Shown piece by piece: positions 20,959 through 31,364 of a stretch of DNA of 64,000 nucleotides. This stretch comes from Athripsodes cinereus. Taxonomy: Eukaryota; Arthropoda; Insecta; Trichoptera; Leptoceridae. Positions within the stretch are counted from its first letter, which is position 1; each line of letters opens with the position of its first letter. The position numbers and the translations under genes were made by a program. The DNA is taken from positions 12,395,572-12,459,571 of the forward strand of contig OX388325.1 in NCBI GenBank assembly GCA_947579605.1, given 5' to 3'. The notes under the pieces were generated by a model. That model saw nothing but the letters and a program-made list of their open reading frames with translations, was not told the DNA's origin and did not search any database.

Positions 20959-23295
20959 GTGATAATGAGTTTTAAAGGGAAAGAAAGTCAAGAAAATACA
21001 AACAATAACACAGCACAATCTCTCAATAACGCAATGTCAAATTCACTACCGACAATTAGAAAATTATCTGGACGAGAAAATTATTCCACATGGCAGTTTG
21101 GAATGCAGATGTTTTTGTTGGCAGATGATCTTTGGGATGCAGTGAATGGTGAAGAAATACCAGACAAAAGAATTGACAATAAAGCTAAAGGAAAAATTGT
21201 ATTAATGGTAGAAGAAAAATTGTGGCCAACGATTCAAAAATGCTCAACCGCCAGAGAAGTGTGGAAACAGCTTGAAAAGGACTATGCTGGTGATGGTTTG
21301 ATGAGGAGATTAGGCCTCTTACGCAAACTTCTCAGAGTTCATTTAACAAATTTTACCTCTATGGAAAGTTATTTGAATGAAATATTATCATTGGCACAAA
21401 AACTGGAAGCAATCAAGGGAGGAATAGATGATGAATTGATTGGAGTCATCATGCTTAATGGATTGACCGATGAATATAATCCAATGATTATGGGAATTGA
21501 AGGTTCTGGTACGAAAGTGACGAGTGATTCTATAAGAACCTTATTAATTGAACACTCGTCACAAAAACCAATTCAGAAGAGCGCTTCAAATTATAGCGCG
21601 CTTATTTCTTCTCAAGGAAAACAATGGAAACCTAAGTGTTTTAAATGTAATAAAATCGGACACAAATCCTTTCAGTGTAAAGATAGTAAACAATCTAACT
21701 TCAAAAATAATGAAGATAAAAAACAAGAGAACTTCAATAAGAGGGCCAATTCAGCCACAGTTTTATTTGCAGCAATGTCGACATCGAAGACTCAATCTAG
21801 AGATTGGATTATTGACTCTGGAGCTAGTGCTCATATGACAATGAAAAGTGACTGGATAAAACCCATGTCAAACAAGTTTCAAAGTCAAGAAATCATTGTG
21901 GCAAATCAACAAAAAATTGTAAGTCAAGGAATCGGCGATGTAAAAGTTGATTTACATGGTGAACAAGCAACTATTAAAGATGTTCTGTATGTGCCCAAAT
22001 TGGCAGCTAATTTATTATCAGTAAGTAAATTGACTGATAAAGGATTTATCTGCGTCTTCACCAAAAAGGATTGCAAGGTTTATCCAGAAAAAGAATGTAC
22101 TATTAAAGGGGAGTCACTATTACTAGGCTCTCGAAATGCTGGAATATATAAGTTGAATGAGAGTATTGATTCTGTTGAAAAAGAACCAATAGTAAATGAT
22201 GGTACAAAAGAGATGACCATAACTTCTATAGAAAGTCACCTGCCGAAAAGACTTTGGCACAGGCGTCTTGGGCACCTATGCAGAAAGTCCATGACACTAT
22301 TATCTCAAGGCATGGCTGATGGCATCAAATTTTCTCCAGGAGAAGATGACCAATGTGAAGAATGTGTTAAAGGGAAACAAACAAGAGTTATTCCCAAGAA
22401 ACAAGGAATGAGAGCGACAGAAAAACTTCAGCTTATTCATTCAGACGTATGTGGACCTATGAGCACAGAGAGTTGGGGAGGTGGAAAGTATTTTTTGACC
22501 TTTATAGACGATTTAACTCGTAAAACTTTTGTGTATATTATTCGTACAAAGGATGAAGTTGTTAAAAAGTTTATTGAATTCAAGGCATTTGTTGAGAATC
22601 AAACAGGATGCAAAATAAAGAATTTAAGAACAGATAATGGGGGAGAGTATGTCAATGAATCATTGTTGAATTTCCTCAAGAAACATGGAATCCGTCACCA
22701 AAAGACAGTTCCGAGGCATCCACATCAGAATGGAGTTGCAGAGAGAGCTAATCGGACTATTGTAGAGAAGGCGAGATGTATGCTCGAAGACGCTGAAATG
22801 CCTAGGGCCTTTTGGGCTGAAGCAGTAGTGACAGCAGTGTATTTAAAAAATGCATCTCCGCACGGATCAGTTAAAGATAAAACTCCAGAAGAAGCTTGGA
22901 ATGGAAGGAAGATAAATATATCTCACTTTCGAGTATTTGGATGCAAGGCTTTTGCAAGGATTCCAGATGAAAAAAGGAAGAAATTTGATTCAAAGAGCAA
23001 GCCGTGGGTGTTTGTTGGATATGGAGATGGAGTAAAAGGCTACAAATTGGTAGATCCAGAGAATGGAAGAAGTGCTATATATGAGTCGGACGTTGTCTTC
23101 TTCGAAAATGTCAAGGGATGGAACACAAAATCAGAAACATCAAAGGACGATGTGCATTATGAAGAAATTCCTATGGAATCATTATTCGACACGCCTCCAA
23201 ATATAAGCGAAGTGGATAAAGATCCACAGTCAGAAATTCTTTATTTAGATGATCAACTCGAGGAGTCAGAAGATGATCATTCAAAATATATGTAA
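20959..23295 (+). CDS. Copia gag-protease-integrase (first part of polyprotein)
   Basis: 778 codons. Residues 1-210 are the Gag-like UBN2/DUF4219-type region (LSGRENYSTWQFGMQMFLL). A zinc knuckle CFKCNKIGHKSFQC lies at 227-240. The protease has WIIDSGASAHMT with Asp286. The integrase zinc site (LWHRRLGHL ... CEECVKGKQ) precedes the catalytic triad in HSDVCGP, RTDNGGEYV and NGVAERANRT, followed by ARIPDEKRKKFDSKS and FVGYGDGVKGYKL. The order gag-PR-IN-RT defines copia. It may start at 20959 or at the next ATG, 20965. The frame ends at a TAA (23293-23295), beyond which the same frame continues as reverse transcriptase, so the stop is almost certainly a recent mutation rather than a natural end. 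Confidence 0.95.
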   Translation: MIMSFKGKESQENTNNNTAQSLNNAMSNSLPTIRKLSGRENYSTWQFGMQMFLLADDLWDAVNGEEIPDKRIDNKAKGKIVLMVEEKLWPTIQKCSTAREVWKQLEKDYAGDGLMRRLGLLRKLLRVHLTNFTSMESYLNEILSLAQKLEAIKGGIDDELIGVIMLNGLTDEYNPMIMGIEGSGTKVTSDSIRTLLIEHSSQKPIQKSASNYSALISSQGKQWKPKCFKCNKIGHKSFQCKDSKQSNFKNNEDKKQENFNKRANSATVLFAAMSTSKTQSRDWIIDSGASAHMTMKSDWIKPMSNKFQSQEIIVANQQKIVSQGIGDVKVDLHGEQATIKDVLYVPKLAANLLSVSKLTDKGFICVFTKKDCKVYPEKECTIKGESLLLGSRNAGIYKLNESIDSVEKEPIVNDGTKEMTITSIESHLPKRLWHRRLGHLCRKSMTLLSQGMADGIKFSPGEDDQCEECVKGKQTRVIPKKQGMRATEKLQLIHSDVCGPMSTESWGGGKYFLTFIDDLTRKTFVYIIRTKDEVVKKFIEFKAFVENQTGCKIKNLRTDNGGEYVNESLLNFLKKHGIRHQKTVPRHPHQNGVAERANRTIVEKARCMLEDAEMPRAFWAEAVVTAVYLKNASPHGSVKDKTPEEAWNGRKINISHFRVFGCKAFARIPDEKRKKFDSKSKPWVFVGYGDGVKGYKLVDPENGRSAIYESDVVFFENVKGWNTKSETSKDDVHYEEIPMESLFDTPPNISEVDKDPQSEILYLDDQLEESEDDHSKYM

Positions 23296-23313
23296 GAAAA
23301 TGATGAAGAAATA

Positions 23314-24999
23314 ATGGAGGATGAAACGGAAGAGAGTGACGAAGAAATTGAACCAGATAGAAGGATTTCAGCTAGAGGTCATATTCCAAAGAAATGGCCA
23401 TCTGATATGGAACTATACAGTGCTTTACATGTTTTTAACAGTGAAAATATTGAAGATCCAAAAACATTAAATGAAGCCTTGTCACTACCCAACGGTAATG
23501 AGTGGAAAAAGGCCATAACAGAAGAGCTGACATCACTTCAAGAGAACAATACTTGGATTCTGGTTGATAGGCCTCAGAATCAAAAGGTGATTAAAAATAA
23601 ATGGGTTTTTAAGAGAAAGAAAGGCCTCGAAGGGGATAAATTTAAAGCAAGACTAGTTGCAAAAGGTTTCACGCAGCAATATGGTGTGGACTTTGAAGAA
23701 ACTTACGCACCCGTTGTACGAAAGTCAACCTTTAGAATGCTTTTGGCATTAGCAGCCGAACTAGACCTTGAACTGGAACAACTTGATGTGAAGACAGCCT
23801 TTCTTCATGGAGATTTGACAGAAACTGTATATATGGAACAGCCGCAAGGATTCATAGAATCTAAAAATAAAGGAAAAGTATGTTTACTAAAGAAGGCCAT
23901 ATACGGATTAAAACAGGCATCCAGATGTTGGAATGAAACAATCAATGCAGTTTTATTGGAATTGGGTCTAAAACAATCTCTAAGGGACCCATGTGTGTAT
24001 TCAAAAAGGACACAAAATTGTACAATAATTTTAGCAATTTATGTTGATGACTTAATAATATTATTTGATGATAAAGTAGAGGCAAAGAGAATCAAAGATG
24101 GTTTGGAAAACAAATTTCAAATGAAGGATCTTGGAGAGGCAAAACACATTCTGGGAATGCGAATAAGACGTGATCGAGCTCAGAAGAAATTATGGATTGA
24201 TCAAGAAGGGGATATTCTTGAAGTACTCAAGAGATATAAGATGGAAGACTGTAGGACCATGTCAAGTCCTCTGGATCCGAATCAAAGACTTTCGAGACCC
24301 ACAGAGGGTGAAACATCGGAAGACGTGATGAATAAGTATCCTTATCAGAGTCTTGTGGGTTCACTCATGTATTTTGCTGTTACATCTAGACCAGACATTG
24401 CACATGCATGTAGTGTTTTAAGTCAATATAACTCATGTTATAATGAAGTGCATTGGCGAGCAGCGAAAAGAGTATTAGCCTATCTGAAAGGGACATCAAA
24501 GTTATGTTTATGTTACAGGAAAACAAATAAAAATATATTTGGATTTACGGATGCAGATTGGGCTAATGACGTAGATGATAGAATATCATACAGTGGTTTT
24601 TTCTTTGTGTTAAGCGGAGCAGCTGTTTCTTGGGAATCCAGAAAGCAAAAATCTCCTGCATTATCTGCTGCAGAAGCAGAATATATAGCTTTGACGGAAG
24701 GTGCCAGAGAAGCAAAGGATTTAAAAGGACTTTTACATTGGTTGTGGAGACCTCAAGGAACAGTGAAATTGCTATGTGATAGTCAGAGTGCAGAAAAACT
24801 TTCTAGAAATTCTGGTTTTCATAAACGATCTAAACATATAGATCTTAAAAATCGTTATGTGAATCATGCTGTGAAAACGGGAGTTGTACAAATTGAATAT
24901 TTATCAACTGACCATATGGCAGCGGATAGTTTAACCAAGGGTTTAAATGGAACTAAAATTAAAGAGTTTTTATCAGATTTTGGACTCGAAGAAGTGTAA
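23314..24999 (+). CDS. Copia reverse transcriptase-RNase H (second part of polyprotein)
   Basis: In frame with the preceding part, six codons after its TAA. Contains NKWVFKRKKGLEGDKFKARL, ARLVAKGFTQQYGVDFEETY, LEQLDVKTAFLHGDLTETVY, KAIYGLKQASRCWNE and the catalytic YVDDLIIL; then MKDLGEAKHILGMRI, and RNase H FGFTDADWANDVDDR, SAAEAEYIALTEGA, DSQSAEKL and HIDLKNRYV. It ends LTKGLNGTKIKEFLSDFG close to the 3' LTR. All key residues are visible. A translation start here is not implied; the part is separated only by the single stop. Confidence 0.95.
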   Translation: MEDETEESDEEIEPDRRISARGHIPKKWPSDMELYSALHVFNSENIEDPKTLNEALSLPNGNEWKKAITEELTSLQENNTWILVDRPQNQKVIKNKWVFKRKKGLEGDKFKARLVAKGFTQQYGVDFEETYAPVVRKSTFRMLLALAAELDLELEQLDVKTAFLHGDLTETVYMEQPQGFIESKNKGKVCLLKKAIYGLKQASRCWNETINAVLLELGLKQSLRDPCVYSKRTQNCTIILAIYVDDLIILFDDKVEAKRIKDGLENKFQMKDLGEAKHILGMRIRRDRAQKKLWIDQEGDILEVLKRYKMEDCRTMSSPLDPNQRLSRPTEGETSEDVMNKYPYQSLVGSLMYFAVTSRPDIAHACSVLSQYNSCYNEVHWRAAKRVLAYLKGTSKLCLCYRKTNKNIFGFTDADWANDVDDRISYSGFFFVLSGAAVSWESRKQKSPALSAAEAEYIALTEGAREAKDLKGLLHWLWRPQGTVKLLCDSQSAEKLSRNSGFHKRSKHIDLKNRYVNHAVKTGVVQIEYLSTDHMAADSLTKGLNGTKIKEFLSDFGLEEV

Positions 25000-25192
25000 T
25001 CCAATTGTAATGTTATGGGGGAGTGTTAGATATGGTTGGATATGTCTAGTAACAGTACAATTGTGTCTATTTACATATTTTTGGTTTTGTTGTAATCTAT
25101 GGTTGTCACTTCCATTTTGTTTTTTCTTCTGAATACATGCTGTTAAAATCAATGGCTTTTTATATCAATTAATAAATAATCCCAACAAGAGC

Positions 25193-26186
25193 GTGTTAGC
25201 AGGTGTACCGCAAGGTTCAATTCTGGGACCCACGTTGTATATAATTTTTGTTTCATGTATGAGAGTTTTATTTAAGCACTGTAAATATTTTGTATATGCG
25301 GACGACACGGCTCTTGTAGTGTCACATCACGATGAGATGGAGGCTCGCAGATTGTTGCAGGTTGATTACGATAGATTGGTTCGGTGGTCACATGACTACG
25401 GATTAATTATAAATGCGAAAAAAACAAAACTAATGCATATCAGATCTCCAAGTAACGCGACGGATGGTGTGACACCTGGAATTGTCTCTCATGATTATGG
25501 GTGTATACATAAAAATGTTGAGCTCCCCATGTCTTGCGATTTTCCGGTCATAAGTATTGTAAATAAATTTGTATATTTAGGTTTAACTATAGATAATAGA
25601 TTTAAGTGGGACCTACATGTAAATAGTATTTGTAAAAGATTACGTAATTACCACCTAATTACGATTAGGTGGTATGTTGTATAGAATAAAATATTTTGTG
25701 CCTAGGTCCACACTTATAACTGTATACAAGTCTTTGGCAGAATCGTTGATTAGATATGGTATTAGTAGTTGGGGCAATTGTACTAATACTAATTTGAAAA
25801 GAGTAATGTTCGCACAGAAATCGATCTTAAGACTTTTAGTAAATGAGCAAATTTGTAACGCGGCGCGAAATGATATTTCTTTGTACTTTAAAAAGTTAAA
25901 TGTGTTATCTGCTAAAGGCTTGTTCTGGCAGAGAATTGTTCTTGACCAGTTTTCGAAAACCGAGTATAAAGATAAACCGCGTCATTTGCATCACACTAGA
26001 TTTAAATTTAATGAAGGATATGTAGTGCCAAAATTCAATAATAAATACGGAAAAAGAACATTGGAATATAACGTGCCAAAAATACTTAATATGATGCCGG
26101 CATCTATTAAGAAATGCAAGAGTAAAAACATTGCAAAAAAATTAGTCAAGGATTGGTTGATAAAGTGTGGATTTATTTATAACTAG
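25193..26186 (+). pseudogene. CR1-like LINE reverse transcriptase, C-terminal part
   Basis: Continues the frame left by the copia insertion: VLAGVPQGSILGPTLYIIFV, YFVYADDTALVVSHHDE with YADD, HDYGLIINAKKTKLMH and KFVYLGLTIDNRFKWDLHV. At 25650-25673 the frame shifts at a perfect 10-bp hairpin; the next frame (25674-26186) continues RIKYFVPRSTLITVYKSLAE, RYGISSWGNC and a basic C-terminus ending KDWLIKCGFIYN. The 3' UTR and A-rich tail follow to 26390. Confidence 0.85.
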
Positions 26187-26390
26187 TAATTAATTGTTTA
26201 ATTGTAAATTGTATAGATTGATATAATTTTTTTTTTTTCGTTATGTAATTATATTTTGAACCTGTAAGAGAACACGCCGACAAATCATTTTTGATTTGGC
26301 GTGACTCGTAATTTGTATTTTTATTTCTTTTCTATTGTATATTATATTTGTTACCAATAAATAAAAAAAATGAAAAAAATAAAAATAAAA

Positions 26391-27925
26391 AAACTCTGAG
26401 CAAACCTTTCTTCCATACTTTTGGAAAAACACCCTCTTTCATACAACGCTGGAAGAGCTGTAGCATCTCCGCTGGACAACTCTTCCAGACGTTTTTGACT
26501 ATCATACCATTCAGTCTGTCAATCCCTGGGGCCTTTTTTGGACCTAATGTTTTGATGATCCCATTTAGTTCGCTGTGAGTCACGACGCTTGCAGCATCTA
26601 TAGTCTCTCGAGCGTTACGGCAGCGCACCAGAACACGCAACCCTGCATGAAATGGGCTGTCCACGGACGTCGAGTCCAGTGGCACTAACCCATCTAAGAG
26701 GACCCGCAGTGTGTCATCAATGCACACAGTTTCACTACCTCCAGCAACAATACTAGTAAGATAATGATCGGCGGACCTTTTGGTCTTGACAGCTGTGCGC
26801 GTCACAGACCAAGGTTCGGCGTTTCCAGTTTCTGTGATCCACTCCTTCCAGGCCGAGGTCTTTGCATGCCTTATGGACAGATGGTAGGAGCCCCTCGCAC
26901 GCTGAAGCGACTCAAGGAGACGCTTGCCAGCAGGAGAGTCCCGCATTACGCTACCCTTTCTGACAGGACCATAGGCCCTTTCGGCTGACTTAAATTGGCG
27001 TCGCAGAACCGTGAGTTCTGGTGTCCACCAATTGGTGGACTTCTTTCCCCCAGGTCTACATTTACCCAGCACCTCGGTAGCAACTTGAACAACCGCTGAG
27101 TTAAACTTTTCCCCTAGTGATTCGGCACCTTCACACTTCCACAAAGCAAAATCTCTCATTTCAACTTTCAAAGCAAAACCAAAGAGTTCCCAATCAGCAT
27201 TCAAGCAACGGAAGCTCCAAAGACCGTATGGATCAATCTCGAACGAACCACCAACCGACCAAGTGATAAGCCGATGGTCGCTCGAAACTTCACCAACGTG
27301 AACCCTCCAGTTAGAGAGCTCCGTACACAGATCATTAGTGCAAAGCGTAAGATCAATCCAGCTCTCACCCATAGGCCCAGCAAACGTGGCAGGTTGTCCC
27401 GCAGTATTGAGAATGCAGAGACCTATCGAAGATATAAAATCTGCGACGGGACCACCACTCCCGGAGCGATCGGTGCCAGGTCTGTCGTACCATAGGGGAG
27501 AACGTGCATTAAAGTCACCGGCCACAATGACCGGCCTACCCCTAAGAGCTTCCAGTGCTCGTCTCAAACCTTGCAGGTGACGGCCTACGTTATCCGAGAA
27601 TTTGAAGTAAACAGATATAAGGAATATTTCACGTCCTCCAATTCGGACACACACACAGCAGCGAAACTCATCAGACAGCCCATCCAAAAGCAACGGCTGT
27701 ACCTTGCTAGTATCGATAAGGAAACCCGCCATGGGCCTGCTACCCTTGTCAACTATGGCAAGGGGCAATGCAGCGCCATCGAGGATTACTCTACTGAACA
27801 GATGCTCTTGTACGAAAACAATCGGAAGAGTAACACTACAGATACGTGTCTGACCAGATCAATGGCAGACGCACGAGATCGTCCCAAGTTAATCTGACCC
27901 AACGCAACGGAAACGCGCCTAGCCA
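26391..27925 (-). pseudogene. R1-type ORF2, 5' half: endonuclease and start of reverse transcriptase
   Basis: Starts MARRVSVALGQINLGRSRAS near 27925, the conserved R1 endonuclease opening, but shifts frame after about 30 residues; the long frame from 27768 carries the AP-like endonuclease motifs VIVAGDFNARSPLWYDRPG, FAGPMGESWIDLTLCTND and EVSSDHRLITWSV (Asp-His pair). The linker then leads to GPKKAPGIDRLNGMIVKNVW and FPKVWKKGLLRV, where the CR1-like LINE is inserted (26391). The 3' half resumes at 20094. Confidence 0.88.
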
Positions 27926-29425
27926 TCGTAATTAGTTGACATCGCTACCCTGTCTATGGCGGCCCGCAGAGCAGGACTATCCCTGTCTCCCGTGGGGTGG
28001 GCCGCATTCTTTTTGAAGCGTGTGCACGTGGCACACACGCTTCTCTCAGTGGGGACCGTGCACTGCTGCTCTTCATGTCCCTCCCTTGCACAGCGTGCAC
28101 ACACAGGGCTCTTGTGTATGCACTGCCTCTGGGTATGCCCGTACAATTGGCACTTATAGCACCTTGTGGCACCAACAAAGTCCCGAACACGACAAGCACT
28201 CTATCCCACATAAGCGAAGCCCTGAGACACGAGCGCAGACCTGACCCGCCCGTTGCAAGCCAAGATGCTGCCTACAAAAGCGCCAGTTTTCGGGCCGAAC
28301 CTGGCGACTCTCCTTGTTGAAGACATAAAAGTCTCCTCCGAAATTTCGGTTCCCTTAATATTTGATCTGTAAATCTCCTTTAGGAGATCTGCATCTGAAA
28401 GCTCCCTCGGCGTATCGTGGAGCACGATACGTGGGAGCCTTCCCTTGGGTTCGGCAGCTGTATAACCCTTTGATTTCAGCTTCTCTGAGGCCAAAATCTT
28501 CATCGCGCCCTCCTTGGTGGATGTCTCCACCACCACACCAGCACCACGTGCCCTGCGCACTCGCACCGCTCTGAACCCATCCTGAACCGGGTCCAGGATT
28601 TCTTTAAGTGCTGCTCGAGTAGACTCCGAAGTGGCTCCTTCAGCTTGCTCTGTACGGATAACAACCGCCGGAGCTTTCAAAGTAGTAGCACGAGAGACGA
28701 CTCGCGCTACCCTCTCTGCATAAGTTTCTCTAGGCGCGGTCGGCACTACCGCCTGCACCCGCGACACCGTCTCAGTAGCAATTTTAACATCCCCTCGGAG
28801 AGACGTAAAATCTCCCTTAAGGAATCTCAACGCTTCTTCAGCGGCGCTCGCCCTCGCGGTGGCCGCTGCCTCCCTCAGGTTGCTCCCGATGAGCAACTCA
28901 CCAGCCGCGGAAACGAGGCCCCTCTATTCGGCTTTCTGCTCAGCATTCAGCCGGCTCTTATCTTGCGAAAGTAGGTATATTTTCGATCGCCTCTGCTATC
29001 ACTCTAAAAGCAGCTCTGTCCTTATTTGGGCCATCAGTTGCCTCCTCGATTGCTGAGGCAACCGTCTCAGCCGCAGATGGGCTGATAGGCTGCCTCCTCC
29101 TCTTCTTTGTGCGAGGTCCTGGTTCTCCACTAGTACTGGGAAGCGCCTCCATCGGTGGATCCCTCGATGGCCGCTCCCCCGCTGAAGCCAATCCAGTATT
29201 CTCAACACCTGCCGATGCCTTACCAGCTGTGGCAGCGAGAGTTGCCCCAGTTCCTTTTCTCCCTTTACTCCGTGTCACCATAGAACCATCGGAGTCGACT
29301 TCCGTGCCAGCACCCACATGCTTCGTTGCTCCCATAGAAGGAGGAGTCCTAGCCAGAGATCGATGGGGCGTGAATACTACGCCCGCATCTGATGTCTCAT
29401 CTCCAGATGACATTTCTGTATCCAT
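27919..29425 (-). pseudogene. R1-type ORF1 (Gag-like, zinc knuckles)
   Basis: Starts MDTEMSSGDETSDAGVV at 29425. A frameshift after NIPTFAR (about 28958) leads to the frame 28896-28201 with GFRAVRVRRARGAGVVVETS and LPRIVLHDTPRELSDADLL, the RNA-binding-like Gag core. An in-frame TAG after FAYVG precedes the zinc knuckles CYKCQLYGHTQRQC and CARCAREGHEEQQC, and a third CATC...H motif, typical of R1/Jockey ORF1 proteins. The end overlaps the ORF2 start at 27925-27919. Confidence 0.85.
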
Positions 29426-29439
29426 CTCTCAAAAGCCGT

Positions 29440-29640
29440 CACAATTTTTTCATACAAATATTACACCCAAGATGTAATTTTTTCATACAAATAGCACACC
29501 CTAAGTGTTTCTTTCAAAAAAAAGTTAGAGACAAAAATATAATACATAAACTTCACAATCTTTCATACAAATATAACACTCAAGAGTATTTTTCACAGTT
29601 TTTCATACAAGTATGACACTTAAAGTGTTCCTTCAAAACA
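29440..29640. repeat. Imperfect short tandem repeats in the R1 5' region
   Basis: TTTTTCATACAAATATTACAC-like units recur about four times (29449, 29482, 29560, 29600) with variable spacers ending in AAGTGT or AAGAGT. One more unit is at 39072-39100, outside this element. Confidence 0.65.
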
Positions 29641-29945
29641 AATGTACCTATATGAGAACAACGGTTCCGCTGTGATATTATAAGTGGATGAAATTAAAGA
29701 AAACGCACTCACACACATACAAAGTTTAAAACAGTTATTGAGTGATATATTATTTTGGCAAAGGCTATTTGTCCGTAATTACATAGAAAAAAGAAAGAAA
29801 TTATAAAATTTATCTATGGTGAACTTTTCCATAGAGAAATTGTAAATTATGTTTATGGTTAACTATTACACACTTTTTTTAATAAAAGTCGGTATAAGTA
29901 TCCGATACTTTTTTGAAAGAGGTATTTGAGAAAAAAACTCTAAAA

Positions 29946-30405
29946 GAAAACCGAGGAGTTTTGAAACATTTCAAATTCCTATACCATTTTGAAAATTTAG
30001 CGACGAGGGGGGGGGGGGCTAGAAGTTTTAAGGTGAAGTTAAGTTATCAAATGTTCCATTTTTGGAGTATATTGTTGTGCGGCCGGGCTCACATTACGAC
30101 TGCCAATCAGTGTGACCAGATTTTATTTTCAAAAACTACTAAATGGGGAAGTCAAAAACTACTGAATTCTTAAAATGATATAGAAATTTGAAGTATTTCA
30201 AGAACTCCTCGGTTTTGTTAAACAATATTTTAACATAGTACCTTTTTACCGGGTATTTGTACCGACTGTTGTTACTTTTCGGATACTTTCATACTGACTA
30301 TTGAAAAAAAGTTACTCGCTTAAATTTTTACCCCCCCCCCCCCGTCGCCGAATTTTCAAAATGGTATAGGAATTTGAAGTATTTAAAAAACTCCTCGGTT
30401 TTCTT
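29946..30405. repeat. Inverted repeat with poly-G and poly-C ends
   Basis: The left arm 29946-30018 (GAAAACCGAGGAGTTTT to a run of 12 G) is about 90% complementary to the right arm 30331-30405 (13 C to CTCCTCGGTTTTC). A third partial copy, in right-arm orientation, is at 30171-30225. The left arm appears to be a reversed relative of the hAT MITE at 30108. Confidence 0.8.
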
Positions 30406-30622
30406 CAGCAATATTTTCTCGCAGTACCTTTTTCTAAAATGTATCCCGTATTTGTACCGACAATTATTTTCGATCAGTAAGTATCGGGTACTTTTCCCAA
30501 GTACCCGATAATTTGCCGACTAAATACAAAAACTGCCAAAAAACTACTAAACATTCTTGCAAATGCCTCAAAAACTACCAAAAAAGTAGGAAACTACCAA
30601 ATCTGGTCACACTGCTGCCAAT
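30100..30622. mobile_element. hAT-type MITE with perfect 8-bp target duplication
   Basis: CTGCCAAT at 30100-30107 and 30615-30622 flank an element with ends CAGTGTGACCAGATTT and AAATCTGGTCACACTG. 507 bp, non-coding, containing two tandem copies of an AAATGGTATAGGAATTTGAA-like block. Confidence 0.88.
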
Positions 30623-31009
30623 ATTGACAGACGTCAAAACAGCGTGGCTTTGTTTATCTTTACATAAAATTCCTTACGAATAGCTACTGAATTGACAGAC
30701 GTCAAAGCCATGCCGTTTTGTTTACATAATTTACTGTAAAATACTTCAAGGTCACAATTATTATTTTGACAGTGACAGTAATTTCTGTTACTGACGAATA
30801 GCCGATGCGTATTATTTTATTTATTTATTCTTTTTGCACAGGTAGAGACTGTTGCAAACAAAGTTTTTATACTATACTATACTATACCCTCACGCCATGT
30901 CCCAAGTGGGGTAGGCAGAGAGAACGGAACGCCAAACAGATCTATCTTTACACACTTCCTTCGCTTCCTCCACATTCATACAGTTCCTCATACACGCACG
31001 TCGGTTCCT

Positions 31010-31364
31010 CTAACTCAACACGCGGCCGTCCTTGAGAATTTGATCCACGTGATCAAGCCACGTGGTTCTCGGACGCCCGCGTTTCCTCACACCCTTTCTT
31101 TCAGATAAGTATATCCTCTTTGTCATTCTTTCTTCTTTCATTCGTTCCACATGACCAAACCATCTCAATTTATTTACACGCATTCTGTCCACAACAGTCT
31201 TCTTGCATCCGCTCATTCTTCTAATATCCTCATTCTTCACTCTATCACGCAGCGTTTTACCAACCATTCTTCTCAACGAACGCATCTCTACTGCATTTAT
31301 TCCACTTTCGTCCTTCTTCAACCACGTACCAGAATGGTATTGTGCACCAGCATTTTAGCCATGC
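31010..31364 (-). pseudogene. RTE-like LINE polyprotein, C-terminal tail
   Basis: Encodes AVEMRSLRRMVGKTLRDRV, EDIRRMSGC, VNKLRWFGHVERMKEERMTK and RKRGRPRTTWLDHVDQILKD, the conserved C-terminus of a common insect LINE group. A frameshift and a short deletion (after MLVHNTILV) separate it from the reverse transcriptase even if the LTR element is ignored. Confidence 0.8.

Larger units (their letters stand above)
20577..25192 (+). mobile_element. Ty1/copia LTR retrotransposon, near-complete, recent
   Basis: Two 164-bp LTRs (20582-20745 and 25024-25187) beginning TGTTAGATATGG and ending AATCCCAACA are identical by eye. Flanks AGAGC (20577-20581 and 25188-25192) are a 5-bp target duplication. The primer site follows the 5' LTR and a purine tract (ATGGGGGAG) precedes the 3' LTR. 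One continuous gag-pol frame is broken by a single TAA. Confidence 0.97.
20095..26390 (+). mobile_element. 5'-truncated CR1-like LINE inserted in the R1 element
   Basis: Begins about 20095 inside the reverse-transcriptase region and ends with an A-rich tail (26360-26390). It splits the R1 ORF between KKGLLRV and IPKGND. It is itself split by the copia element at 20582-25187. No clear target duplication of its own was found; only about two shared bases (GT) occur at the junction. Confidence 0.85.
18385..29640 (-). mobile_element. R1-clade non-LTR retrotransposon, disrupted
   Basis: Reading leftward: tandem-repeat 5' region (29640-29440), ORF1 with zinc knuckles (29425-27919), ORF2 endonuclease and start of reverse transcriptase (27925-26391), a 6.3-kb insertion, then the rest of reverse transcriptase and the C-terminal zinc motif (20094-18737) and 3' UTR. 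The coding halves join at KVWKKGLLRV / VIPKGNDKP. Several stops, frameshifts and an internal deletion make it inactive. Confidence 0.88.

Noticed and set aside
26391..27768. Long minus-strand frame with an exonuclease/endonuclease domain as a host DNA-repair gene
   Set aside because: It joins a reverse transcriptase and follows a zinc-knuckle ORF1, so it is LINE ORF2.
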